From: Staphylotrichum longicolle
Taxonomy: Eukaryota; Ascomycota; Sordariomycetes; Sordariales; Chaetomiaceae
Direction of reading: 5' to 3'
Length of the DNA: 64,000 nucleotides
NCBI GenBank assembly: GCA_019096155.1
Contig: JAHCVI010000001.1
Span: forward strand, 4,030,001-4,094,000
The notes beneath the pieces were generated by a model that saw only the letters and a program-made list of their open reading frames with translations, was not told the origin of the DNA and did no database searches. The position numbers and the translations under genes are program-made. Of the stretch, positions 1 through 9,647 are shown piece after piece; position 1 is the stretch's first letter; every line of letters starts with the position of its first letter.

Positions 1-215
1 GGGTCCTCCAGAAGAAGAGGCCCCGCCTTGTCCGGGCCGGCGACCTTGAGCCAGTCGTCGGCGGTGGCCTGCTTGACGCCATAGTCTGTGGTGAGGCGGT
101 CCTTGTCTGAGATGTCCTTGGTGTTGTGCGCAAGGTCCTTGAGCTTGTCGCCCTCGCGGGCGCCGAGCACGGCGTGCGTGACTTTCTGCATGGTTTCGGG
201 GACGAGGCCTGCCAT
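1..215 (-). CDS. Catalase, N-terminal part (cut by window edge)
   Basis: Haem catalase breaks hydrogen peroxide down to water and oxygen. Only the first 71 codons are in the window; the gene runs off the left edge. The start ATG is at 215-213 on the minus strand. The visible protein begins MAGLVPETMQKV, and near residues 40-56 shows the catalase amino-terminal block LTTDYGVKQATADDWLKVAG, followed by GPLLLED. This block leads into the barrel in fungal large-subunit catalases of the Neurospora CAT-1/Aspergillus CatA kind. No secretion signal is visible, which fits the intracellular or spore type better than the secreted CAT-3 type; this subtype is an inference. The catalytic His, Asn and haem-binding Tyr lie outside the window. 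Confidence 0.85.
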   Translation of the reverse strand, partial: MAGLVPETMQKVTHAVLGAREGDKLKDLAHNTKDISDKDRLTTDYGVKQATADDWLKVAGPDKAGPLLLED

Positions 216-1466
216 TGGGTCGGTTGAGAAGGATTCTCGAAGGATGAATTGCTCCGAGTGGTGAGACTGAAGGCTGAAGCCGTTAAAACGGAGGAGCACT
301 CGGTAATATAGGCAGGGGCCGGCGCGGGCAGTCGTAGCTCCTCAAGCCGGCGCGCTCGGAGTTGTCATGACGTCAAGCAGTCGCAGCGAGGTTGGGGCGA
401 CTCGCGTCCCCGGAGTGTAAGCACCGTGGAACTGGTTCAACTGGCTCATGGTTAAAAGAGGGGGCTCCATCCTCGGTCTCGGTGCCGACTGCCCACTCGA
501 ACCACTCTAGCCACTATCGTCGCAGCAGCTTGACCAAAGGGGAATATTGTGGGGGAGGCAGAGGACGAAAGATGGCATGGAGATGGCATGGTGATGTCAT
601 GCAAGGATGTGTTTTCTTGGGAGCTTGGTTTGCTGATGGAGCCAGCCAGTGGACTGCCGGCTTGGCAAGCCCGCTCCGCTGCCGAAACCGTCTTGGCATC
701 GCCTTGTATTGACCTCAAAAGAGGTCCATCTCCGGCCTTTGAGCCACTCACAGGCTTCACAGCCTCGCCTTGCACCGACACCTTGGTTTCATCCCGAATG
801 ATCTCCACCTCCCACGCTGGGGTTGGGACGCGCAAACTGCCCTGCCGAACCTGGTTCTTAACCAAAAACATCTTCAGCATGGCTGGATCCGGCCAGGTCC
901 TGGTGAGGGGTCCACTGCAAGATCCAACATCCAACATGCCAAAAACATGCACAGGAAATAGTCACACATCGTCTGGTCAAAGAAAACCGTAGACCTAAAA
1001 TCAGGATCCAGGAGTATTGATCCCCTTTCCCAGAACTTTTAGCTCTTGTTCTCAAAACGAGACAGAGAAAAGAGGAAATTAAGAAAAGAAGGAGGAAGGG
1101 GAGTAAGAAGAGGAGGAAAAGGAGGAGAAAGAGGAAAAGGAAGAAAAAGAGGAAGAAGAAAGGAGAAAGAAGAAAGGAGGAGGAAGAAAGAGGAAGAAGA
1201 AAAACAGGAGGAAGAAAGAGGGAAAAAAGAAAAGAGGAAGAAAAAGAGGACGAAAAAGAGGACGAAGGAAAAGAGGAGGAAGGTATGGCAATTGTTTCAT
1301 TATGGCGTGTTTGGGCAATCCAAGTGTATTCGCATCCCTTAGGAAATGGATATGTCCCGATTGTGTTGGTTGATTTGTCGCACGGCCTGTATTTTGTCCA
1401 GGAGGAGCCGGGCTGGAAAATCTCGGAAACATCAAACCAGCATGCTGCACGCTGATGCCTTTGTTC
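216..1466. other. Intergenic: catalase upstream region and 3' flank of the MFS gene
   Basis: This stretch contains the presumed catalase promoter next to 215 and the 3' side of the next minus-strand gene. Open frames here overlap on both strands, have no domain signal and look like chance frames in GC-rich DNA. The only strong structure is the purine tract annotated separately. Confidence 0.6.
1059..1286. repeat. Purine-only low-complexity tract (GA-rich)
   Basis: The plus strand is almost entirely A and G for about 230 bases, made of irregular GAA, GGA and GAGGAA units; 1105-1204 is an uninterrupted run of 100 purines. The frames across it (Lys/Arg/Glu on plus, Phe/Ser/Leu on minus) are composition artefacts. 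Such homopurine-homopyrimidine runs can form triplex (H-) DNA and are slippage-prone. Confidence 0.9.
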
Positions 1467-2984
1467 TTACAGCATTCCAAGACGCCTCCAAAACAGAGCA
1501 CTCCCGCCCACGATTGCCGAGACTCCTGTGTACACGATCAGACTCCCATAGCCGCTTCCATACCCCCCAACTGCCTGGTTCAGCCACGGCCGACCCTGAA
1601 TGAGCAGGTTGCTCAGCGGGCCCGACGCCAGGTTACCGACGCCTCTTCCGGCACACAACCATCCAAAAACCAGGGATGAATCGACTTGCACGTCTGGTCC
1701 CTCGTCCGAGTCTTCCGGATCGACCATCTCCCGCATGATGCCCGGCCAGATGGACGTGTAGCAACCAGCAAAGAGCCCGTACACGACGCAGAATGCGTAC
1801 ACCCCGGCCAAGCTGGGCACCAGCCCCCACAGCACCAGCGCCGCAACGCTAGCTCCGACCCCGGACAGCGCGAGGCAGGCCGTGACCGGCAGCTTGTCCG
1901 TCATCCAGCCCATAATGACCGACCCCACGGTAGCGGCGATGTTGATGAGCAATACCGTCAGGGCCGCGAGCATCGTCGACACCCCATACGTCGCACGCGT
2001 GTAGGACGGGAGATAGACGCCCGGAAGGAAGTATCCCGTCGCCTGGATGATGTTCGCCAGTTGGTGCAGCAGAAACCGGCTCGACAACACGTAACGCATG
2101 TTGAACAGGAGGCGCCTGTTGTTCACCGTGTCTGGCAGGGGCAGCCTCGGCTTGACAAACAAGGACAGCGGTATCGAGAGGAGAAACATGACAACGGCCC
2201 AGGCACGGAGCGCTGTCCGGAAGCCGTAGGCCGTCAGGAGGCACTCGAGCAGCAGCGGCAGGACGGTGCCCCCGAACCCGGCGGCGCTCCACATGATGCC
2301 GTATGCCATCCCCTTGCGCCGGACGAACCATTCATCGATGTAGAGGATGCTGGGGCAGTAAGCGAAACAACCGCTAATGCCAAAGAGGACGCCCTGGGTG
2401 GCGATGAGATGGGCCACTGTGGTGCTGAGGGAGCTGAGCGCCATGGTGAGTGAGGTGGCGACGAGACCGACGAGGGTGAACCAGCGCGCCCACCGTGGAA
2501 AGATCCGGCACAGCGCGACGACGAAAGGGGTGGCGATATACATGACGCCCTGCTTATCGATCAGTTGGTTGTTCACCTTGTTGCAGTTCTGTTACCGGGG
2601 GGCGGGAGAAACGGGAGGAGCAAGAGGAGGGGCTCACAAGGGCAGTGGTTCCCACCACGGCTACCCCGCCGGAGCCCTTGAAGGGCAGATGGGAGGAGTA
2701 ATAGTCTTGAAAGACGCCAAAGGAGAAACCAAATCCTAGAACCAAAGTACGTGGTGAGCTTGACTGCACTTGGGTCGCGGAGCCTCTGGAGCTCGAACTG
2801 AGAACTTACCCCAGACCACGGCTTCGACCGCCCAGCACGCAGCAAGAAAGAGCCAAGCATCCTTGCCGCGGTCGGTAGGAGGTAGTGATGACACGCGCCG
2901 TGCTTGGGAGGAAGCGTTGCCCTCGACGGGCATGGGGGCCGGCCTTGGGAGATGGATGTCTTCAAGCGCGATTGGAGAGTCCAT
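1467..2984 (-). CDS. MFS transporter, monocarboxylate-transporter-like
   Basis: This is a predicted plasma-membrane carrier of the major facilitator superfamily, most like the fungal MCT/SLC16-type proteins (Mch family); the substrate is unknown. Three exons are inferred: 2984-2810, 2735-2638 and 2549-1467, joined by introns with GTAAGT...TAG (74 bp) and GTGAGC...CAG (88 bp). The joined product is about 451 residues, normal for the family. Exon 1 carries a short cytosolic tail and DRGKDAWLFLAACW, the usual start of TM1. Exon 2 gives FGFSFGVFQDYYSSHLPF and VVGTTAL, and exon 3 resumes with GVMYIATP, as in other MCT-like proteins. The WFVRRKGMAYGI loop between TM4 and TM5 and the GWMTDKLP loop in the second half are typical. 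About 12 hydrophobic segments are visible. The protein ends soon after TM12. Confidence 0.85.
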
Positions 2985-3541
2985 CGCTTATTGAACTGTG
3001 ATGGCAAGCTTTCGATGCTGATTGCAGGTAACCAGCCCAATTCATTTCTGAGAGTTCCGGTTGTTGAGCTAGTTGCCACTTTATGCAGGCGGCTGCCAAA
3101 TCGAGGCAAGAACAAAACAGGAGGATGTTTGTCTGCAAAGGTGATTGCGGAGTGCCAAGGTCCTTGTCTTTTGCCGCGCCCTTCCAATGACACGAGGAAG
3201 ATTGATCCGATAAGCTAAGACAGGTTCCTGATGTAGGGTCCCGAAGTCCATACCGAGGTTTTACCACACCGCCTTGCCAATACCATTGTTTTACCTAGCA
3301 GGAAACGCCCTGTGATCAACTGACTCAGGGACCTGAGGCCTTGCGAGGCGAGCGTAGGAGAGCGGTGCTGTGGGGAACTGAGGTCACGGTGTGTATTAGA
3401 GGGAGACATTCTATGACTGGCCCACCACATATTGTGCTTCACTGGTAGGTTGAATACTCTCCCTACCTGAACAAGAGCTTCCCCATCCTTGAGACTTCCG
3501 TTCCAATCGCCGGTCAACCAGTCAAAGAGTTTCTCCTTGCC
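2985..3541. other. Intergenic region, no gene seen
   Basis: This lies between the 5' end of the MFS gene and the 3' end of the secreted-protein gene, both on the minus strand. It should hold the MFS promoter. Frames on both strands are short, overlapping and without recognisable domains. Confidence 0.55.
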
Positions 3542-4366
3542 TCACTTCTGACAAGCATACGTCTGACACCCTTGGGCCCAGATAGTCGCCGTGACGGTTT
3601 CGTACACAATCTCCTCAGAGGTCCACGTGATGGGAACGGTCACAGTGGTATCGTAGGTCGTCGACCCCGCCTTCGTCGTGGTGCGCGTCGTCCAGTCATA
3701 GTAGACCTCGGTCGTTGTGTTGACATGGCCCGTTGTGCTGATCCATGTCGTGGCGTATCTGTGAGAGAAAGCTGTCAGTGCACTGCATTACCCTGCCGAC
3801 CTTGTGGACGGCGAAAAAAAAACATGGAAGGGACGCGGCATACGAAACAGCCTGTGTCCACGTGTAGCTGGACGTGCTGGGGATAGTGTAGGTCACGGTG
3901 GTAACGTCGCACTCCGAGGCTGGCGCATAGCCTGGAGACGTGACCTTCTCGGTGATAGTATCCCAGACGAGTGTCGAGGTTTCGACGGCCACAGTGGCAG
4001 TGGTTGTACTGGCTGTGTTTGCACTAATTAGCGGGTTATGGCATGGCATTGAATTTGCAGGGAGCGATTTAACTCACTCGGGATTGTCGTCACGGCGGGC
4101 GAAATGACGGTGGAAACAGTGCCAAGGGTCACAGTCAGGGACTCTGTCTTGCTGGAAGTCACGGAGCCGAGAGTGGAATAGCGATTCGTCACGGTGGTCG
4201 TGGAGAGTACCACAGTCGACCAGGAGTAGGCTTTCCAGCTCGTGACAGTCGGGCACGCCGTTTGGCGCGGAGCAAGGGCGTCGGGTACTTCAGGAGCCGG
4301 CGCCGCCAGGGCCGTGGAGCCCAGCAAGGCCAGAGGAGCAAGCATGAGAGAAAGCTTGGCCAGCAT
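3542..4366 (-). CDS. Small secreted Thr/Ser-rich protein
   Basis: The function is unknown. Three exons are inferred: 4366-4078, 4012-3844 and 3758-3542, with introns GTGAGT...CAG (65 bp) and GTATGC...CAG (85 bp). The phases fit (1, then 2) and give 224 residues. The start MLAKLSLMLAPLALLGSTALA is a clear signal peptide with an Ala-x-Ala cleavage site. The mature part is built from repeated Thr/Ser/Val beta-like segments such as STVVLSTTTVTNRY, CDVTTVTYTIPSTSSYTW and TTTEVYYDWTTRTTTKAG, and it ends in a Cys-containing tail, CQTYACQK. Threonine and serine density suggests heavy O-mannosylation and a cell-wall or extracellular location. It looks like an orphan secreted or wall protein and could be an effector candidate; no enzymatic motif is seen. 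The second intron contains a run of nine A/T pairs. Confidence 0.75.
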
Positions 4367-5454
4367 CTTGAACTACTTGTCTGGCAGTGAAGGGTTGTGA
4401 ATCCAGAAGGCAGGTGTTAAGGTACCTTAGGCACGAGAACGCGGAGCTCGTACAGATGACCAGAGTGCTGCTGGCACGGCGGTTCAGGGATCCAGGTCTG
4501 GAGAAGAGTCGAAGCCATTTTATATGCTGCTGTCCTTGACTTGAGCTCAATGGTACAAAGAAGCTCGTCGTTCCGCTGACTGTCGTTGTGCGAGAAATGG
4601 TTTTGTCACATCCGGCGGTGGATGTTCTGCGGCACGCCGGCAACCACCCCGAGCCCCCACAGCCCCTCCTGCAGCCATGCGGCAAGGGCTGATGTCTTCA
4701 ATCTACACTCGTATGTAATATGTACTCGCATTTCGAGTGGCTCTGAGAGCATGCTGGGCGCTCCGCCGCTGACGTGCAAGTTCATCAGCGTCACAGGTGA
4801 AACCCAATGTCGCAAAAAGGGCCTTCAATCGGACGAAAGGCGGGCGTGTGATTGTGTTTGTCAGTGCCAATGACGGAGTGCTCTTGAGACGTAACTGCTG
4901 CCTGCCGTCGGTTCGGACTGTGAGTGTTTTGGGGAATGCCGCAATGAGCGGTGTGAGTGGGTTTTGAGGAGAGGTTCTGAGTTGGGGTTACCTTGATTAT
5001 CCATCAGTGGTTCCCGTGGAGCTTGAGGGTCTGGTATGATGCTACTGGACAGATACCGAAGTGTGCGTCTCTTATGTTCACGGTTCCTTCGCTCCGATTG
5101 GACATACAAAATTCCCCGTTTGCATAATTAAGAACCCAAAACTGATACCTATCGACGAGGACAAGAAACCACACCCTTTGAACAACAATGAAGACCAGAA
5201 GCTGTCGCCGTTGCCAGGAGTGGGACCTCGGAAAGTGTGCATCCGGACTCTGATCGTCACAGCTGTGCGATCTCGATTTCCCGCAATGCTAAGATTACCT
5301 TGGGAGTTGACGTTCGATTCGACTTGAGAATGCCAAGGTACGGCACGTGTGCAGTGCCTTATCTTGGGCAGCACACTATTCGCACAGCCACTCGGCCTGC
5401 GTTTGAACTTCTCAAGTTCTCAGCTGTCAGTTGGAATATCACATCGCCATCACA
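4367..5454. promoter_or_regulatory. Divergent intergenic region between secreted protein and HET gene
   Basis: This 1.09 kb spacer separates two genes transcribed away from each other, so it should contain both promoters. A CACGTG E-box core lies near 5344 (GGCACGTGTGC). No uORF or RNA gene could be supported. Confidence 0.5.
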
Positions 5455-7731
5455 ATGTTCAACCGCGCCCGCAAGGCATGGAACAAATTTGAGGAGTGGG
5501 CCAATGATGACGGCAAGGGGCCAGGACCAGCTCTCCAGACGGAGGCGGCGCCAGAACCAGAGTCCCAGATCAAGTCCCAGGCCAACTCAGGATCACCGCT
5601 CGAAGTCCCCTTCTGCTACACCAACACCAACAAAACAATTGCATCGTCATACATCCCCGTGCCACTCCCGGCGACCATCAACAGACCGATCCGGCTCCTT
5701 ACCCTGCTCCCTGGACCGCGCGACGCAGACATCCAATGCCTACTCAGCGCCGCAGACCTCGATGTCGTCGGGAGGGAGGAGGCTGCCGCAGGTTTCGAGG
5801 CGCTCTCGTATGTCTGGGGCGACATGTCAGACACAACACCCATCCAGATAGACAATGCTATCGGCGAGATCGGCCAGAATCTCCGCAGCGCGCTGCTCCA
5901 TCTGAGGTATGAGAACCGGCCCCGGACCCTATGGGTGGATGCCATATGCATCAACCAGGACGACACCGACGAACGCAACAGCCAGGTTGCGCTGATGGGC
6001 GACATCTACACCAAAGCGACGCGCGTCGTCGTCTGGATGGGCTGTCCCTGTTGTCTGCTTGGCACTGCCGGACCCGACCTCTCCTCTTACCGCAGGGAGC
6101 AGCTGAAGGAGCAGGCGCTTAAGGTCGAACGCCTCTTTGCCGCCATCACCTTCCTCGGCCAAGAAGCTGCCATAGTGGCGGAGGATGGCCGTCAAGTCAT
6201 TCGCGACAAGGGTGACCAGTACGAAGAGGGCACGTCTTACGAATTGATCCGCAAGCTCGATCCGAAGTGGGAGTCGATCTTCCTCGATAACCCCTGGTGG
6301 ACTCGTGTGTGGACGATGCAGGAGATCGTCCTCGCGCACGACGCGGTGATGTGCATGGGCTGCGAGGAAGTGGGATGGGAGTTCCTCCGCAGTGCTATTG
6401 CACACTACAAGGCTCTGGGCTTCGTAACGTTTTCCGAGTCCTGGTTTGGGAACAAGATCAATTCCCGACTCGAGCCGCTGGACATGGTCATCTCGATCAA
6501 GGCGGTGCGGGAGTCTGAAGTGGTGGTAGGCGGCGAGGTAGGGGATGAGCTGCTGTATTATCTCGCATCTTCCCACTGGCGCGACAGCAAGATGCCCCAC
6601 GACAAGATCTACGCCGTCCTCGGATTATTCGACAAAGACCGCCATGTCGGCGTCGATGTCGACTACAATTCCGACCCGGCAGATGTGTACCGGAGAGCGA
6701 CTCGGGCTCTGATGGAACGATCCAGCAACCTCGACGTGCTCGGGTTCTGCTACCCGTTCAAAATCCCCCGCGTTACCGACCTGCCGTCATGGGTGCCGGA
6801 CTGGGGCTCATCTAGTAATCTCGCCGCCCCTCTGATGAACGACGCCAAAGGCAAGCTCCGCGCGACTCACGCGACCAAAGGATCACGGTCCGAACCCCGA
6901 TGGGAGGACGACAACACGACTCTGGTCCTCCAGGGCCACATCATTGACTCCATCACAAAGCTTGGCAGCGTAAAGCCAGCGGTTTCAATCGACGATCTCA
7001 ACGAAGGGTCTGCCGACCACCTGCTTAAAGATCCCGCCGTGTTGGCTGCAGCCGAATCCTTTCCGGCGACGTGGGACGATCTCGACCCCGAGCGACCGAT
7101 CCGGCATCTCCTTTCCGAATATTGGAAGGGCATCAAAGCCACCGCTCCCTTCATGAAGAAGCTTCTCTCGGAAGTTCTCAGCATTGTCTCGCACAAAGAG
7201 CGGTACATCGAATGGCAGGATCTCATAGCCTCAGAATTCAAGGGGACAAGCCCTCCACATCCGGACCCTAACGTGGTCTTCCGCGACATCCTAACCACAT
7301 CAACCCCTTACCCCTCCGGACAGGCCGAGACCCAGCGCCGCTTCGAGGAGTGGCTCAAAGCCCTATCCTCCATCCGGAGACTGAAGTCCGTCAAAATGGA
7401 TCGCATCTCGCCAGCCATGTTCAAGACGCTCGGCTTTGCGGCTGGGCTGTGGAAGTCTATGGAGGAAGACGAGAACTCATTCTCGACCTACACGTTGCAC
7501 ACGGTTCGTCGGCGGCTGGGAATTACGCAATCCGGCCGGCTGTGTCTTTTACCGAAGGGGACCGAGGTTGGGGATAAGATTGCGCTGCTTCGGGGTGGGA
7601 GGGTCCCGGTCGTTTTGCGTCCGAGAGGGGGTGAAGGATCTGTGGAGTTCATCGGGGAGGCGTTTGTCTATGGGATAATGGACGGTGAGGCGTTTGATGA
7701 AGCCGAGTGTGTAGAGTTGAAGATTACGTGA
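5455..7731 (+). CDS. HET-domain protein (heterokaryon incompatibility type)
   Basis: HET domains trigger programmed cell death after non-self recognition in filamentous fungi and act in the cytoplasm. The uninterrupted frame gives 758 residues from the ATG at 5455, which has the good context CACAATG; the in-frame extension upstream begins with TTG and was not used. The three HET signature blocks are present: FEALSYVWGD near residue 115-124, LWVDAICINQDD near 158-169 followed by ERNSQVALMGDIYTKA, and PWWTRVWTMQEIVLA near 281-295. DKIYAVLGLF follows, then LPSWVPDW, and a long C-terminal half ending in a beta-rich stretch (GDKIALLRGGRVPVVLRP) typical of this large subfamily. No NACHT, NB-ARC or repeat domain is visible. 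There is no sign of RIP. It is one of two unrelated HET genes in the window. Confidence 0.92.
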   Translation: MFNRARKAWNKFEEWANDDGKGPGPALQTEAAPEPESQIKSQANSGSPLEVPFCYTNTNKTIASSYIPVPLPATINRPIRLLTLLPGPRDADIQCLLSAADLDVVGREEAAAGFEALSYVWGDMSDTTPIQIDNAIGEIGQNLRSALLHLRYENRPRTLWVDAICINQDDTDERNSQVALMGDIYTKATRVVVWMGCPCCLLGTAGPDLSSYRREQLKEQALKVERLFAAITFLGQEAAIVAEDGRQVIRDKGDQYEEGTSYELIRKLDPKWESIFLDNPWWTRVWTMQEIVLAHDAVMCMGCEEVGWEFLRSAIAHYKALGFVTFSESWFGNKINSRLEPLDMVISIKAVRESEVVVGGEVGDELLYYLASSHWRDSKMPHDKIYAVLGLFDKDRHVGVDVDYNSDPADVYRRATRALMERSSNLDVLGFCYPFKIPRVTDLPSWVPDWGSSSNLAAPLMNDAKGKLRATHATKGSRSEPRWEDDNTTLVLQGHIIDSITKLGSVKPAVSIDDLNEGSADHLLKDPAVLAAAESFPATWDDLDPERPIRHLLSEYWKGIKATAPFMKKLLSEVLSIVSHKERYIEWQDLIASEFKGTSPPHPDPNVVFRDILTTSTPYPSGQAETQRRFEEWLKALSSIRRLKSVKMDRISPAMFKTLGFAAGLWKSMEEDENSFSTYTLHTVRRRLGITQSGRLCLLPKGTEVGDKIALLRGGRVPVVLRPRGGEGSVEFIGEAFVYGIMDGEAFDEAECVELKIT

Positions 7732-8288
7732 GGATGGTTGGATTTCCATTTCAGGGAGCCGGTAACGTCTCCTTCCATTAGTACCTAGGTAGTCATGTCC
7801 AGCTGGCTGGCATGAAGCCTATGTGAACGGTCAAATTTATCGTCATCTGTTGCGTCCAATGAATCTACAAAGGCTGTCCTTAGCCGTGACGTGTGCTTCG
7901 TGGGTCAGACGACCAATAAGCTGGGTGATGTCGACGTGTTGAGGGAGGTTGAGGCTTCACATCGTTGGGAAATGAGTATGGCAGGCGGGACATGTTTGAC
8001 GGTTCAATGGTTGGAGCCATCCTGGTCGCTTGAAGCGTGGACGAGGACTTCGCGGGAATAATTCACTCTTGCGCGCATGGCTCCGGCTTACACGCCAATT
8101 GGGGTGAGCGGTGTGAGCAGGGTGAGCCGGGGTGAGCGCTCGCCGCTTTTGGCTCACCCAGCACCAAAAGATCATTGAAAACCAACCAACCCGCCCCTCC
8201 ATCCATCCGTCGGCAACAAAACTCCTCGCCATCGCATCGCTTTCCACATCAATCACCGCACCGCCTGATCCAGCTGTCGGCCGCCACA
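7732..8288. other. Intergenic region with GGTGAGC-type short repeats
   Basis: No gene is visible. Between about 8100 and 8155 the motif GGTGAGC occurs several times in imperfect tandem. The last 100 bases before 8289 are pyrimidine- and CA-rich, as expected of a promoter and 5' leader. Confidence 0.5.
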
Positions 8289-8774
8289 ATGGGCTCAACC
8301 ACCCTCATCCGCGGCTTCAAAGTGTCCGTCGCAACCTTTGACGCCTTCCTCCGTGCCAACAGCCTCTACGAGACGTACGGAACACCGCCTTTCTATAAGG
8401 AGCATCCAAACAAGGACCCCATCTCCAAGCTCCTCTTCGCCAAGGTCTCCCAGTACGACCCAGACGCCGACAAGAACAAGTTCCGCGTCCTCATCCCTCA
8501 CATCCGGGGGTTTACCGGATCCCAGACAGCGTATGTAGCCTACGCGTGGGCCGCGGTGGTGGCACACCGCGAGGTAAAGATGGACGAGGACCTACCAGCC
8601 GAGGTTCCCAAAGGCTTTGAGGAGCTGCGGCAGGAGATTCTGGGGCACGGAAAAGACATTGGTGGAGGGGACAAGATTGCGGATGAGGGAAAGCTGGGGA
8701 TATATATGGTGGTCACGTATGATATCCGCGGTAGTTATGGGGACGAGCTGTATCGTTCCGAGGGCTTGATTTAG
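8289..8774 (+). CDS. Hypothetical protein, 161 residues
   Basis: I do not recognise this family. The frame starts at the ATG at 8289 (context CACAATGGG) and runs unbroken to 8774. It opens with MGSTTLIRGFKVSVATFDAFL, then YGTPPFYKEHP, then a soluble mixed alpha/beta sequence with TAYVAYAWAAVVAHREV in the middle and a Gly-rich segment (GHGKDIGGGDKIADEGKLG) before the C-terminus GDELYRSEGLI. There is no signal peptide or membrane segment. Codon use is GC-rich like the neighbouring genes, which supports a real gene. An upstream extension in the same frame lacks an ATG in a better context. Confidence 0.7.
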   Translation: MGSTTLIRGFKVSVATFDAFLRANSLYETYGTPPFYKEHPNKDPISKLLFAKVSQYDPDADKNKFRVLIPHIRGFTGSQTAYVAYAWAAVVAHREVKMDEDLPAEVPKGFEELRQEILGHGKDIGGGDKIADEGKLGIYMVVTYDIRGSYGDELYRSEGLI

Positions 8775-9100
8775 ATGGCAGCTCTGCTGCCAATCTCGTG
8801 GGGGCCACCACCAGAGATGGATCATCATCCGCCGGCCCCTGCGCCGGGCAAACATCGACGTGGAGGAATCACGCGATCAAGACTGAGAGTCCAAGAGACT
8901 TGTTGCGACACCGGCCGCGGCTTTCGCTTCAATTCATAGCAAACAACAATACCAACCAGCCTAGACCTGGGGCGGCCCCATTCGTCCCCGGCCGCCTGAT
9001 ATCCCACTTCTCAGGCAAATGAGTGATGGAGCTTTCATTGCTCACTCCCTCGACACTTACCCAGTTGTAAATGTAATCGTGACTAAAACGTATTGCAGGG

Positions 9101-9576
9101 ATCCGCCAAAACCAGGCCGACAGATGGTCTACGCTCTGGGACACCGACGAGTACGAGCACGACCTCTGGGACCGCGGGAAACCCTCCCAGACTCTCATCG
9201 ACTTTCTCGAGTCAGAATTCACCATGAAACCCCTCCTGCCCACACTCCGCACCGCCCTGACCCCCAACTCCCAACCCCGGCCCCAAATCCAAATCCAAAT
9301 ACTCTCCGACCTCCACCTCAAGCTCGGCCCGCAATACACCACCTTCACCTTCCCGCAAACCGCCCGCCATCTCCTCCTCGTAGGCGACGGAGCTACTTGG
9401 TGGGGATGTGCGGGGATGTGCGGGAGTGGGAGGGGGTGAGTGTCTAGGTGTTTGGGCATACCCATTATTCGACAAGGTTCATGAGAGCGGGAATCAAGAT
9501 CGTGTCGAATCAACGCGGGTACGTGCTTCCTGGTGGTCCCGTGGAGCGAGCGGGAGACGGACGAGAGAAGGAGTAG
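9101..9576 (+). pseudogene. Calcineurin-like metallophosphoesterase, internally deleted
   Basis: Two ends of a fungal metallophosphoesterase are present but the middle is gone. In one frame, with an ATG at 9224 in context CACCATGA, the first metal-binding block reads IQILSDLHLK followed by ARHLLLVGD at about 9361-9393. In another frame, from about 9448 to the TAG at 9574, the C-terminal block reads VFGHTHYSTRF then IKIVSNQRGYVLPGG. In intact members the GNHE and THHAP metal ligands lie between these blocks, over roughly 150 residues; here only about 55 unrelated bases separate them. The open frame continues upstream of the ATG to 9101 as WSTLWDTDEYEHDLWDRG, which may be an older exon. The remaining protein could not form the di-metal site. 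Confidence 0.75.
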
Positions 9577-9647
9577 GAAGGGCACGAGTTTGATGCAGGG
9601 ATGATCTCCAGCGTGTAATGCAAGCCTGGTTCAAGGAGACCACCGCC

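Noticed and set aside
1079..1501. Coding frames across the purine tract
   Set aside because: They are pure composition products (Lys/Arg/Glu or Phe/Ser/Leu runs) with no domain.
1686..2453. Plus-strand frame opposite the MCT-like carrier
   Set aside because: It is a mirror frame of a well-supported spliced gene, with no family signal.
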